A stretch of DNA of 64,000 nucleotides from Lachnospiraceae bacterium (lineage in GTDB: Bacteria > Bacillota > Clostridia > Lachnospirales > Lachnospiraceae). The stretch's first letter is position 1, and every line of letters begins with the position of its first letter. The stretch covers positions 1 through 64,000 of the forward strand of contig JAILNQ010000016.1 in assembly GCA_024691425.1 (NCBI GenBank), written 5' to 3'. The notes under the pieces are model-generated. The model had not been told where the DNA came from. It did no database searches and saw only the letters and a list, made by a program, of their open reading frames with translations. Shown in pieces: positions 45,847 to 56,055 of the stretch. The translations under genes were made by a program, and so were the position numbers.

Positions 45847-46481
45847 ACGGAAATTACCGATTCCTTTACAAGCTCTGCCAGCTTCGCATGTCCTTCAGGA
45901 TCAAGATGAAGATGGTCAGTATCTCCGGCACTTATCTTGTCAGTCGCATTGAGGAAGAAGCATCCGTACTGCTCAGCAACAAGCTTATACCATGCCGCAA
46001 GCTCTTTCGATCTTGCGACCGTATCGCCGCCTCCGAAGAACGGTGCAAAATATGACTCCTCAAAAGGCTCAGACAGAGCCGGCGGAGAGATTATGAGTAT
46101 TTTCATGTCAGGACACGACAGATAGTGCTCACAGTATCCTCTGATCTTCATCAGCATGTTCTGAAGGCTTCCTGCGATATCGGGTGCAGGAAGAGAGAAT
46201 TTCAGCTTCAGATCGTTCGTCCCGAGCATGATAATAAGAAGGTCGGGGCGCTTTGTCTCAAGCATAGGGAGCACATAGTCCATGCCGCACTTCGTGCCGC
46301 CTTCCCACGGATCGTCATTGGCGATCGTTCTTCCGTTCTGGCCTTCCTCGAAGATCTCATAGCCGTCCCCGAGAAGCTTCGCTAGCCTCTTCGGCCAGCG
46401 CGTGTTCTCGTCGAATCTTCCCCCTGTTGCAGGGTCGTATCCGTATGTATTCGAATCGCCGAAGCAGACAATCTTCTTCAT
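45834..46481 (-). CDS. SGNH/GDSL hydrolase family protein
   Basis: MKKIVCFGDSNTYGYDPATGGRF; LIIMLGTNDLKLKF; DTDHLHLDPEGHAKLAELV; start at 46481 supported by SD AGGAGG. Confidence 0.9.
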   Translation of the reverse strand: MKKIVCFGDSNTYGYDPATGGRFDENTRWPKRLAKLLGDGYEIFEEGQNGRTIANDDPWEGGTKCGMDYVLPMLETKRPDLLIIMLGTNDLKLKFSLPAPDIAGSLQNMLMKIRGYCEHYLSCPDMKILIISPPALSEPFEESYFAPFFGGGDTVARSKELAAWYKLVAEQYGCFFLNATDKISAGDTDHLHLDPEGHAKLAELVKESVISVCGL

Positions 46482-46509
46482 CGCATTCCTCCTTATCGGC
46501 CGCCTGTTC

Positions 46510-47886
46510 TTAAGCTTCAACCGACTTAACAACAACGAGCTCTACGTTCTCTTTTGTTACGCTGACCTTGATATCGTCAGCTACTGCAACCAATATCGAC
46601 TCTGCTATGTCATCTTCCGTCTGTTCATTTTCCCGCAACGACCATTCATAATCCTTGCTTCCCCTGCTGTCCTCCGAGCTCTTTAAGCCGGCAACGATTT
46701 TCTCCCAGAGCTTTCCTGAAAGAGTGCGCACCGCTTCGTTCTTTCCGCTCGAGGAAAGAGCAAGGAGCTTTCTGTATTCCTCGGTTCCGATGTTCATCGG
46801 GATCTTCAGGTGTATCCTGTATTTCAGGCCGCTTCCTTCGATCCAGAAGCTTGCCGTAGTGCTCTCGACCATGTTGCCCATTATTCCCAAAAGCTCTTCG
46901 GTCATGAGCTCTAACTGCAGAGCCGCGCGCTTTCCGAATCTCTGCCTCTTTGCGAAATCATGCACGGCATCCATCGCTTTTCCGATCTGACCGTCCTGCG
47001 TGACAACGTTTACCGTATCGCTCCTTGCCGCACGTTTTGAAGGAGATATCTTTCTCTTCTTCTCGCCGGTCACACCCTCACTACCCGTTTTCTCACGCTC
47101 CACGACATTGAGGAAGTTGTAAGGTATCTCTATGCCGTGCTCCTTGAACGCCTTGTTGACGCGCATGTTCACGTCCGTTATCGCATAATAGCTATTCGTT
47201 GCGCGGGTCACCCATATCGTCGTCTCAAGAATGAGAGCGCTTTCTGCAAATCTTAAGAAATACACGGGCGACGAATCCTCTTTGATCCCGTTCGTCTCAA
47301 TGCCGAGCGTGTACGGGCTCTCAACGACGCAGTCCCTGATTATATCCATCGCGTACTGGACATCGGTATCGTAGCTTACAGAATAGGTCAGGTGTATGCC
47401 CCTTCTGTCCTTGTTGTAGCTCGTATTCGTGACCGTCTTGGAATTGAGCTCGCTGTTGGGAACGATGACTTTCAGGTCATCATAAATACGGATGATCGTA
47501 TGACGGAGCGTTATGTCCTCGACAATTCCGGGCTCCATGCCCTCGATGATTATCCTGTCGCCGATCTCGAAAGGCTTGTTCATGCTGATCAGGAATCCGC
47601 ATATGAGGTCGGAAATGGCCGGCTGCGCCGCAAAACCGACGATAGCTACAACCAAGGCGGATCCTTTTAAGAATACCGAATAGACGTTCATCGTCGGATC
47701 GAGCACCTCGAAAATATTCACGAGGCATGCAACCAATACAATGAGGTTCAGGAGTTTTCCGAGGAACCTCATGTGTATCTTGTCGCTCTTTTTTGAAATA
47801 CGCCTGAACATGTACCGCAGCAGCACGAGCACCGCTATGGTCACTGCGATCGTCACGATCAGTTTTATCAGAACATCCGTTTTCAT
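46510..47886 (-). CDS. MscS-family mechanosensitive channel with a long C-terminal extension (possible HATPase-like domain)
   Basis: MscS core: VVAIVGFAAQPAISDLICGFLISMNKPFEIGDRIIIEGMEPGIVEDITLRHTIIRIYDDLKVIVPNSELNSKTVTN; about 150-aa extra C-terminal domain. Confidence 0.92.
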   Translation of the reverse strand: MKTDVLIKLIVTIAVTIAVLVLLRYMFRRISKKSDKIHMRFLGKLLNLIVLVACLVNIFEVLDPTMNVYSVFLKGSALVVAIVGFAAQPAISDLICGFLISMNKPFEIGDRIIIEGMEPGIVEDITLRHTIIRIYDDLKVIVPNSELNSKTVTNTSYNKDRRGIHLTYSVSYDTDVQYAMDIIRDCVVESPYTLGIETNGIKEDSSPVYFLRFAESALILETTIWVTRATNSYYAITDVNMRVNKAFKEHGIEIPYNFLNVVEREKTGSEGVTGEKKRKISPSKRAARSDTVNVVTQDGQIGKAMDAVHDFAKRQRFGKRAALQLELMTEELLGIMGNMVESTTASFWIEGSGLKYRIHLKIPMNIGTEEYRKLLALSSSGKNEAVRTLSGKLWEKIVAGLKSSEDSRGSKDYEWSLRENEQTEDDIAESILVAVADDIKVSVTKENVELVVVKSVEA

Positions 47887-47941
47887 TATCCGTCCCCTGA
47901 ACTGTAATGTGCGCCGGTCTTACGTTCTGCCGGCATAGCGA

Positions 47942-48466
47942 TCATTTTGCTCCGAAGATCACCTTATATGTGCCTTCTCCGATGGCTTTGATCCTGTCAT
48001 CGAGCACCGCGAAGATTATATCTATCTCATAGTCGTTGTTGCTGATAAAATCGCTGCATGCCTGCAGAGCCTTCTTCCATGCCTTTTCGACCGGATAGCC
48101 GAAAATCCCTGCCGATATCAGCGGGAATCCTATCGAATGTATCCCGTTCTCTTTAGCCAGGAGCAGCGACTGTTTATAAGCGCTGTACAGCAGCTTCGGT
48201 TCTCCGTGATTGCCGTCGATGTAACGCGGTCCGACCGCATGGATCACGTATTTCGCAGGAAGCGCAAAGCCCGGGGTTATGACCGCAGAGCCTTCATCGC
48301 AGTGACCGATGGCAGAACATGCGGCCCTCATATCTTCTTCGCCGGCATCCCGGAAAACAAAACCGCACACTCCGCCGCCCTGCAGAAGGGCACTGTTGGC
48401 CGCGTTCACGATCGCGTCGGCCGAAAGATCCGTTATCCCTATCTTCCTTATCGAAACAGAGCTCAT
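47942..48466 (-). CDS. Macro domain protein (ADP-ribose-binding/hydrolase family)
   Basis: ITDLSADAIVNAANSALLQGGGVCGFVF; GFALPAKYVIHAVGPRY; IGFPLISAGIFGYPVEKA. Confidence 0.93.
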   Translation of the reverse strand: MSSVSIRKIGITDLSADAIVNAANSALLQGGGVCGFVFRDAGEEDMRAACSAIGHCDEGSAVITPGFALPAKYVIHAVGPRYIDGNHGEPKLLYSAYKQSLLLAKENGIHSIGFPLISAGIFGYPVEKAWKKALQACSDFISNNDYEIDIIFAVLDDRIKAIGEGTYKVIFGAK

Positions 48467-48514
48467 ACGCTACCTCCTCATAAACTGAGAACAGATTCCA
48501 GCGTTACTGATATG

Positions 48515-48543
48515 ATTATAGCTTAATTTCGTCATAAACAAAA
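48515..48543 (-). promoter_or_regulatory. Promoter candidate for the macro-domain gene
   Basis: Minus strand TTTTGT-N17-TATAAT; SD GAGGAGG before ATG 48466. Confidence 0.4.
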
Positions 48544-48557
48544 CAGAAGTTTGAAAG

Positions 48558-51134
48558 CTATACGGCAGCAAGTTCGCCGTCCTTCATGTCAATAGTTATC
48601 GTATCGCCCTCTTCGATGCTGCCTTCGAGTATCTTCTTCGCGGCGAGCGTCTCAACGGTGCGCTGCATGAATCTCTTCAGGGGACGCGCTCCGTATACGG
48701 GATCATATGCCTCTGCTATTATGAAGTCCTTCGCTGCATCGGTAAGTTCTATCGAAAGCTCTCTTTCGGCAAGGCGCGCATTTAAGTCATCAAGGATGAG
48801 CTTCATGATGCCGCCGATGTTGTCCTTCGTAAGAGGCTTGAACAGTATCGTCTCATCTAGACGGTTCAAAAACTCAGGCCGAAAACTCCCTCTCAGCTCA
48901 TTCATAACCGCCTCTGAAGCTTCTTCGCTTATGTTCCCGTCATCATCTATTCCGTCGAGCAGGTACTGTGCTCCGATGTTGCTCGTCATGATAAGGATCG
49001 TATTTTTAAAGTCCACGGTACGACCCTGCGAATCAGTGATCCGCCCGTCATCTAATACCTGCAGAAGAACATTGAAAACATCGGGATGAGCTTTTTCTAT
49101 CTCATCGAAAAGAACTACCGAATAAGGCTTTCTCCTTACTGCTTCGGTAAGCTGTCCGCCCTCCTCGTATCCGACGTATCCGGGAGGCGCTCCGATAAGA
49201 CGCGATACGGAGAACTTCTCCATGTATTCGCTCATATCTATCCTGACCATGTTGTTCTCGTCGTCGAAAAGACATGCCGCGAGCGATTTTGCAAGCTCCG
49301 TCTTTCCTACTCCGGTAGGTCCTAAGAACAGGAATGAACCGATCGGCTTTGAGGGGTCCTTTATTCCGGCTTTGGAGCGCAGTATCGCCTCAGTGACTTT
49401 CGTCACACCCTCGTCCTGTCCTATCACTCTCTTGTGAAGCTCGTCATCGAGATGGAGAATCTTCGTCCTCTCACCCTCGGTGAGCTTTGATACGGGTATG
49501 CCGGTCCAGCGGCTTACTATGCGCGATATCTCTTCTTCGGAAACACTCTCGTGAACAAGCGAAAGGTCCTTTTTCTTCACATTTTCCTCTTCGTTTCCGA
49601 GCATCGCGCGCAGCTCGGGAAGCTTACCGTACTGGAGCTGCCCTGCGAGCTCATAGTTGTTCTCACGCTTTGCGATCTCTATCTCATTGTTGACTTTCTC
49701 TATCTCCTCACGGAGCTTTGAAAGCTTCTCAACTGATGCTTTCTCGTTCTCCCACTGAGTCATTTTCAGAGCGAACTCGTCCTTTACTTCAGCAAGTTCT
49801 TTCTGAAGCGCTTCAAGCCTTGAGAGACTCAGCTGGTCTGTCTCCTTCTTCAGCGCGCTCTCCTCGATCTCGAGCTGCATCTTTCTGCGGTTAAGCTCAT
49901 CAAGCTCTGTCGGCATAGAATCGAGCTCGGTCTTGATCAGCGCGCATGCCTCATCGACAAGGTCGATCGCCTTATCGGGAAGGAACCTGTCGGTTATGTA
50001 TCGGTCAGACAGCGTTGCGGCGGCAACTAATGCGCCGTCCATTATCTTAACGCCGTGATAAACTTCATATCTGTCCTTGAGACCTCGCAGTATAGAAACC
50101 GTGTCCTCAACCGAAGGCTCGTCGACCATGACAGGCTGGAACCTTCTCTCGAGGGCCGCATCCTTTTCTATGTACTGCCTGTATTCGTCAAGCGTCGTCG
50201 CACCTATGCAGTGAAGCTCGCCCCTTGCGAGCATAGGCTTCAGCATGTTGCCCGCATCCAATGCGCCGTCCGTCTTGCCTGCACCGACTATCGTATGAAG
50301 CTCATCGATGAACAGGATTATACGTCCGTCGCTCGCCTTGACGTCCTCGAGAACCGCCTTCAGACGTTCCTCGAACTCGCCGCGGTATTTCGCGCCGGCA
50401 ACAAGTGCACCCATATCGAGTGCGAAAACAGTCTTGTCTTTTAATCCCTCAGGAACATCGCCGCGCACTATACGCTGCGCAAGCCCCTCAACAACTGCGG
50501 TTTTACCGACACCGGGCTCTCCGATCAGAACAGGATTGTTCTTCGTCTTACGCGACAGTATCCTTATGATGTTCCTTATCTCTGAATCCCTTCCTATGAC
50601 AGGATCGAGCTTCTGCTCTCTTGCCTTCTCGACGAGGTCCTGGCCGTATTTCTCGAGCGTGTCATAAGTCGCTTCGGGATTGTCAGTGTTGACGTTATGA
50701 TTTCCGCGAACGGTCGCGAGCGCTGAAAGCACGCGGTCCCTTGTAAGTCCGTACTCTTTTGCGATATCCTTGATGTCGCTGTCCGGATACTTCAGCATGC
50801 TGAGGAAGAGATGCTCGACGGAAACGTACGAATCGTTCATCGCCTTCGCCTCATCCTCCGCGGAAACGAGCACTTTGTTGAGCTTATCGCCAACATACGG
50901 CTTGCCGCCCGACACCTTCGGACGCCTGTCGATATGCGCTTCGATGTTGTCGAGAAAATGCTCCTCATTTATCTCCATCTTCTCGATGAGCATCGGAAGT
51001 ATGCCCTCCGCCTGCGTCATCATAGCGTAGAGAAGATGGACCTCAGCTATCTCCTGATTGCCGTGGTCATATGTGATCTTCTCGAGCGAATTGATCGCCT
51101 CGATCGATTTCTGTGTGAATTTCTGTATGTTCAT
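48558..51134 (-). CDS. clpB: ATP-dependent chaperone ClpB
   Basis: [63 protein letters not shown]; long coiled middle domain; C-terminal [19 protein letters not shown]. Confidence 0.97.
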   Translation of the reverse strand: MNIQKFTQKSIEAINSLEKITYDHGNQEIAEVHLLYAMMTQAEGILPMLIEKMEINEEHFLDNIEAHIDRRPKVSGGKPYVGDKLNKVLVSAEDEAKAMNDSYVSVEHLFLSMLKYPDSDIKDIAKEYGLTRDRVLSALATVRGNHNVNTDNPEATYDTLEKYGQDLVEKAREQKLDPVIGRDSEIRNIIRILSRKTKNNPVLIGEPGVGKTAVVEGLAQRIVRGDVPEGLKDKTVFALDMGALVAGAKYRGEFEERLKAVLEDVKASDGRIILFIDELHTIVGAGKTDGALDAGNMLKPMLARGELHCIGATTLDEYRQYIEKDAALERRFQPVMVDEPSVEDTVSILRGLKDRYEVYHGVKIMDGALVAAATLSDRYITDRFLPDKAIDLVDEACALIKTELDSMPTELDELNRRKMQLEIEESALKKETDQLSLSRLEALQKELAEVKDEFALKMTQWENEKASVEKLSKLREEIEKVNNEIEIAKRENNYELAGQLQYGKLPELRAMLGNEEENVKKKDLSLVHESVSEEEISRIVSRWTGIPVSKLTEGERTKILHLDDELHKRVIGQDEGVTKVTEAILRSKAGIKDPSKPIGSFLFLGPTGVGKTELAKSLAACLFDDENNMVRIDMSEYMEKFSVSRLIGAPPGYVGYEEGGQLTEAVRRKPYSVVLFDEIEKAHPDVFNVLLQVLDDGRITDSQGRTVDFKNTILIMTSNIGAQYLLDGIDDDGNISEEASEAVMNELRGSFRPEFLNRLDETILFKPLTKDNIGGIMKLILDDLNARLAERELSIELTDAAKDFIIAEAYDPVYGARPLKRFMQRTVETLAAKKILEGSIEEGDTITIDMKDGELAAV

Positions 51135-51213
51135 AATCTACTCCTCCTGAATACCAAGAAATAAGCCCATAATATATCAGGCTTCAAAGAACGTTTTTAC
51201 CGCTCTCACACAG

Positions 51214-51242
51214 ATATTACAACAGGTTGTTAGCAATGTCAA
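51214..51242 (-). promoter_or_regulatory. Sigma-A promoter for clpB
   Basis: Minus strand TTGACA-N17-TAATAT. Confidence 0.75.
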
Positions 51243-51256
51243 TAGTTGAGTGCTAA
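51230..51256 (-). promoter_or_regulatory. CIRCE-like (HrcA) operator, imperfect right arm, overlapping the clpB -35
   Basis: Minus strand TTAGCACTC-N9-CATTGCTAA versus consensus TTAGCACTC-N9-GAGTGCTAA. Confidence 0.75.
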
Positions 51257-51283
51257 TATTTTCAGAATATTCAGAAAATGTTC

Positions 51284-53044
51284 CTACATTCTTTCGGGAG
51301 CCGAGAACCCGAGCAGGTCGATGCATGTGGCAAGGATTTTCTCCGTGAGGGCGAGCAGCGCGATCCAGCCCTTCTTCTTTGCTGTATCTTCCTCGGCAAG
51401 GATCCTCGTCTCATGATAGAAACGGTTGAGATCGTTGCAGACATCATAAATGTAAGCACAGATCCTGTGAGGAGCGATCTCTTCATATGCGCTTCTTATG
51501 ACACCTGCAAACTTCGACAGGCTGAGCATCAGGGCTTTCTCATATTCGCTTTTAGCACTTCTTATAGTTCCCGGAATCTCACCCTCTGCTTCCATGTATC
51601 TGTTCAGTATAGACTTGATCCTGACTATCGTATAGAGAATGTACGGACCCGTATTGCCCTCGAACGAAGTGAATTTGTCTGTATCGAAAACATAATCCTT
51701 CGTCGCCTGGTTTGAAAGGTCTCCGTATTTTATCGCCGCAAGGGCTACGATCTTTGCGGTCTTTGCGGCCTCTTCCTGATCTGCCTCATGGTTGTCCATG
51801 ATCTTCTTCAGCATCGTATCGCGTATTTCCGCAATGAGCGTCTCAAGGCGCATAACGCCGCCTTCACGCGTTTTGAAAGGTTTGCCGTCCTTTCCGTTCA
51901 TCGTTCCAAATCCGAGAAAATCAAGCCCTGTGTCCTCTTTTACTATCCCGCACTTTCTCGCGCATCTGAAAACCTGCAGGAAATGCATGTCCTGGCGCTT
52001 GTCGACAACGTAGATCATCTGGTCGGGAGCGAACGTATTCATCCGGTCAAGTATCGTCGCAAGGTCGGTCGTCGTATATAACGCCGCGCCGTCCGATTTT
52101 AAGATCATGCATGGCGGTATCTCCTTCGTATCGGATTCCTCGGCGACATCAACGACCAGTGCGCCCTCGCTCTCATGCGCGAAGCCATTTTTTTTCATAT
52201 CATCCGCCATAGAAGGGATGATGCCGTCAACGCTGCTTTCGCCCTTCCACCAGTCAAACTCGACCGAAAGATCAGCATAGTTGCGCTTAAGATCCGGGAT
52301 AGAGACATCCATGATATGCTGCCAGATAGCGCGGTATCCCCTGCGTCCGCTCTGCAGCTGCTTCGTCGCTTCGAGCGCGGCCTCTCTGTACGCCTCGTCT
52401 TCTTTTGAGCGCGCGCTTGCGGCAGGATATATCTCTTCAAGCTCAGAAAGCGTGAACGGGGGATTTTCGGGATAGGTGCCGGTATAGTTTTCATCAAAGT
52501 AAGGAAGATCGGGGAAGCGCTCTTTAAGCTCGGTTATTATGAGTCCCATCTGAAGGCCCCAGTCACCGAGATGCACGTCGCCGATAACCTCATTGCCCAT
52601 GTAGCGGCATATGCGCTTAACGCTCTCGCCGATGATCGCAGCACGCAGGTGCCCGACATGGAGCGGCTTCGCAACGTTCGGTCCGCCGTAATCGACTATG
52701 ATCTTCTTAGGCCGGGGCAGCTCGAGCCCGAACTTTTCTTCTTCGGCTATGCTGTTTAGAAAGCCTGCGAGAAAATCACCCGAAAGGCTTATGTTTATGA
52801 ACCCCGGAGCGACTGCGCCGACCTCGGAGAATGCAGGATTTCCGGCAAGCTTTTCGGCCACCTCCTCCGCGATCTTTATCGGAGCCTTATGATATTCCTT
52901 CGCACCGGCCATAGCACCGTTGCACTGGAATTCGCAAAGATCCGGCCTGTTGCTGACTCCAGCTTTTCCGTATGACCTGTCATATCCGGCCTGCTCGAAT
53001 GCATCCGCCGCTATCACCGATATCTGTTCAAGAATTGTTTTCAT
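51284..53044 (-). CDS. argS: Arginyl-tRNA synthetase
   Basis: VDYGGPNVAKPLHVGHLRAAIIGESVKRICRYMGNEVIGDVHLGDWGLQMG; GDLSNQATKDYVFDTDKFTSFEGNTGPYILYTIVRIKSIL; start MKTILEQI at 53044. Confidence 0.95.
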   Translation of the reverse strand: MKTILEQISVIAADAFEQAGYDRSYGKAGVSNRPDLCEFQCNGAMAGAKEYHKAPIKIAEEVAEKLAGNPAFSEVGAVAPGFINISLSGDFLAGFLNSIAEEEKFGLELPRPKKIIVDYGGPNVAKPLHVGHLRAAIIGESVKRICRYMGNEVIGDVHLGDWGLQMGLIITELKERFPDLPYFDENYTGTYPENPPFTLSELEEIYPAASARSKEDEAYREAALEATKQLQSGRRGYRAIWQHIMDVSIPDLKRNYADLSVEFDWWKGESSVDGIIPSMADDMKKNGFAHESEGALVVDVAEESDTKEIPPCMILKSDGAALYTTTDLATILDRMNTFAPDQMIYVVDKRQDMHFLQVFRCARKCGIVKEDTGLDFLGFGTMNGKDGKPFKTREGGVMRLETLIAEIRDTMLKKIMDNHEADQEEAAKTAKIVALAAIKYGDLSNQATKDYVFDTDKFTSFEGNTGPYILYTIVRIKSILNRYMEAEGEIPGTIRSAKSEYEKALMLSLSKFAGVIRSAYEEIAPHRICAYIYDVCNDLNRFYHETRILAEEDTAKKKGWIALLALTEKILATCIDLLGFSAPERM

Positions 53045-53684
53045 TTTCATGCCTCTCTTTGTAAGAATAAATGCACCCGCAGTAATCCTGCCGGTACAGT
53101 CCGTATTTTTTCGAAAGCTCGATCGACTTTTTGAATCCGTCCTTCTTCTTGAAATCTGAAGGAAGCCAGATAGGACCGTCTGTGCCGGCAAGCGAAAAAC
53201 CTATGCTGTTTATCAGCTCTGCGGATTTTAGCGGACTCAGCGTCAGCGTAGTCGTAAAATACTCAAAGCCGCCTGCTGCAGCTGTTTCCTCTGTTTTTAA
53301 AAGCCTCATTTCAAAGCATCTCCTGCAGCGCCTTCCTCCCTCGGGGCAGCTCTCAAGCCCCTCAGACACAGCCATGTCAAGAAAAGCGTCAGGTGTATAT
53401 CCTCCGTCTTCTGTCTTTATTAAAACATCCGGCGCATATTCCTCATTGAGAAGCCGCACAAGCCTCTCAAGCTCCGCATAGCGCTTATAATACTCACCCT
53501 TATCGGTTATGTTCGGATTGTAATAGAAGCATGTGATGTCAAAATATGGGAGCAGAGTAACGAGACATGCGCTTGAGCACGGAGCGCAGCAGCTATGGAG
53601 CAGAAGCCGTGCCCTATGGTCAAGCTGCGCGGTCACCTTCTCCATCTCCTTGCGGTAATCGATCTTATTCATCGTTTCAATCAT
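53028..53684 (-). CDS. queH: Epoxyqueuosine reductase QueH
   Basis: LLHSCCAPCSSACLVTLLPYFDITCFYYNPNI; CPEGGRRCRRCFEMRL; TTTLTLSPLKSAELINSIG; DYCGCIYS. Confidence 0.92.
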   Translation of the reverse strand: MIETMNKIDYRKEMEKVTAQLDHRARLLLHSCCAPCSSACLVTLLPYFDITCFYYNPNITDKGEYYKRYAELERLVRLLNEEYAPDVLIKTEDGGYTPDAFLDMAVSEGLESCPEGGRRCRRCFEMRLLKTEETAAAGGFEYFTTTLTLSPLKSAELINSIGFSLAGTDGPIWLPSDFKKKDGFKKSIELSKKYGLYRQDYCGCIYSYKERHENENNS

Positions 53685-56031
53685 CCATATAGAACGTCAC
53701 CGGAGAATCCTCCTCTACGGGGAGGTTGAACTTCTCCATGAATTCCTCGAGCGGAATAGGACGCGAATACAGGAATCCCTGTGCATATATGCAGCCGATG
53801 TCGAGAAGCATCTCAACCTGCTGATGAGTCTCAACGCCTTCGCATATGACTTTGAGGTTGAGTCCTTCCGCCATTTCAACGATCTTGCGCAGTATCCATT
53901 TTCCGCTCTCGCTCTGAACCGACTCATCAAGGAATCCCCTGTCGATTTTCAGCACATCGAAAGGAATGTCGCGCAGAAGGTTCAGCGATGAATATCCGGA
54001 TCCGAAATCATCGATGGAAAGGTTCATGTTGAACTCCTTTAAGTTCCTCATGACTTCAAGCATCCTCTCCTTTTCGGTGAAGAATACGGTCTCTGTTATC
54101 TCAAGCTCTATGAGTCCTCTCGGAACCCTGTATTTTATCATGATCTCCTGGACCTTCATGATGTAGTTCGGATCATACAGAAGATATCTCGACTGGTTGA
54201 TCGAAACAGGATAGACTTCGCGGCCTTCATCGATCATCCTTCTTATGTATTTACATACCTCCTCGAGCATGAAGAAGTCGACCTGCTCGATGAATCCGTT
54301 CCTCTCGAATACAGGAATGAACTCATTGGGTGGCGTGATCTTACCCGAAGAATCAACCCATCTGATAAGTGCCTCGGCACCTGATATATGGTCCGTCGCC
54401 ATGTTCCATTTCGGCTGGAGATAAGGCCTGAACTCGCCGTTTTTAAGCGCTTCGTGCATCCTTGACTCGACTCTTTCCTGTTTTCTCGTCTCCTCCATGA
54501 GCTGCTCATGGTATTCGGCCTCAAGCGTTCTCGATACCGACATGACTGATTTTCTGGCGAGGTTCGCCTTATCGATCATGTCGCTTATCGACTCCTTCTT
54601 ATCCCTTATGTAGTAAATGCCCGTCTTGAATTTGATCGGGTATTTCATTCCTATCTCTTCGGTAGATTTCGCAAGCCTTTCAGTGATGAATTCCTTACGC
54701 TCAACTATTCTCTCGTCATCTACGCACAGGCCTACGAACCTGTCCGCCGAAAGACGTCCGAACGTCTCGTTGAACGAATACGATTCACGCAGGGCTACCG
54801 CGATGTCCCGCAGAAGCATATCGGCTTTAAGATGTCCGTATCCCTCGTTGATGTAACGGAAGTTCACGATATCAAAACATACCAGCATATACGGTATGTC
54901 CGGATTATCTGCAAGGAGCTGCGTCGCTCTTTCCTTGAATGCGTTCTCATTCGGGGCCCTCGTCAGATCATCGACATATGCGAGATCATAAACCTTGTTC
55001 TGCTCACCCTCGATGTATCTTATGACGAAGATAGCCATTATGGCCATTATGATGATGACGACGAACATCGCCATGAACGACTCTATGAGGATCTGGACGA
55101 TCTCTTTTCTGACATCTTCTGATTTTACGACATAGAATAAGTTCCATCTGCTGTTGCCGGAAAGCTGCTTGTAGAGCACATATGCCTTCTTGCCATCAAG
55201 CATTATCGTCCGGTTCATCATCTTATCCTGGTTGACTTCGTTCAGAACCTCTTCCTTGAGTTCTGTCACCGCATACTCATCAATGCAGTCGTGTCCGAGA
55301 TATTCCTTGTCGAAAATGTTCTTGCCTTTTTTAGTGTTGCTGTCCTTTCCGTTGAAAGTCACTCCGTTTACGATGTAGGCAACGATATTTCCATACTCAT
55401 CGGTAAGATATCTTTCATTGACCATCGATTTCGATCCGGGAACGTTTGCTTCGAACATCAGCGATGCTTTTGCGATACCTATCACATAGCCCTGGATAAG
55501 CCCGTTCTTGAGCACCGCGGAACCGAAGCAGATCTCGTCATCATACCGTTCGGGATCGAAATTGACATACACGCTTACAGGAACAAGAGGATCTATCCTG
55601 TCGTTGTACTGAGTCATTATCGTCGAATTTATCGATCCGTTGGAATGATATTTGATGCCGCGGTTGCTGATGTAGCGCGCACATGTGAACTCGCCTGTTT
55701 CCTCAAGAACTTTCAGGCAGTTGCATATGCTGTCCTTATCGATCGTATCGCTCTGTGCTAAGCCCTGTGCTTCAGCGACAACGAGCGCTCCTCTTCTTTC
55801 AAAGTTATCCGCGAAGTATTTCGATGTGAGCTCCGATCTGTCGAAGACATAATCGTATGATGCTTCCTCAAAGGTCGTATATATCCTGTGAACATGGAAT
55901 CCGGAAAGGAATATGCAGGCAATAAGAAGCAGAGCGCAGACTGCGATGACCTGCGCGAGAGCTCTGTCCATCTTCAGCTTCTTGAACCATCCGGCTACGG
56001 AAGGTATTCTGGAGCTTCTGTTCCTTAACAT
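53677..56031 (-). CDS. Membrane protein with degenerate GGDEF and EAL domains (putative c-di-GMP phosphodiesterase)
   Basis: Two TM segments flanking an extracellular region; GGDEF position SADRF; EAL motifs GAEALIRW, LIELEITETVFF, SIDDFGSGYSSL, VICEGVETHQQ. Confidence 0.92.
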   Translation of the reverse strand: MLRNRSSRIPSVAGWFKKLKMDRALAQVIAVCALLLIACIFLSGFHVHRIYTTFEEASYDYVFDRSELTSKYFADNFERRGALVVAEAQGLAQSDTIDKDSICNCLKVLEETGEFTCARYISNRGIKYHSNGSINSTIMTQYNDRIDPLVPVSVYVNFDPERYDDEICFGSAVLKNGLIQGYVIGIAKASLMFEANVPGSKSMVNERYLTDEYGNIVAYIVNGVTFNGKDSNTKKGKNIFDKEYLGHDCIDEYAVTELKEEVLNEVNQDKMMNRTIMLDGKKAYVLYKQLSGNSRWNLFYVVKSEDVRKEIVQILIESFMAMFVVIIIMAIMAIFVIRYIEGEQNKVYDLAYVDDLTRAPNENAFKERATQLLADNPDIPYMLVCFDIVNFRYINEGYGHLKADMLLRDIAVALRESYSFNETFGRLSADRFVGLCVDDERIVERKEFITERLAKSTEEIGMKYPIKFKTGIYYIRDKKESISDMIDKANLARKSVMSVSRTLEAEYHEQLMEETRKQERVESRMHEALKNGEFRPYLQPKWNMATDHISGAEALIRWVDSSGKITPPNEFIPVFERNGFIEQVDFFMLEEVCKYIRRMIDEGREVYPVSINQSRYLLYDPNYIMKVQEIMIKYRVPRGLIELEITETVFFTEKERMLEVMRNLKEFNMNLSIDDFGSGYSSLNLLRDIPFDVLKIDRGFLDESVQSESGKWILRKIVEMAEGLNLKVICEGVETHQQVEMLLDIGCIYAQGFLYSRPIPLEEFMEKFNLPVEEDSPVTFYMDD

Positions 56032-56055
56032 CCTTTTTCCCCGTCAGTTAATACA

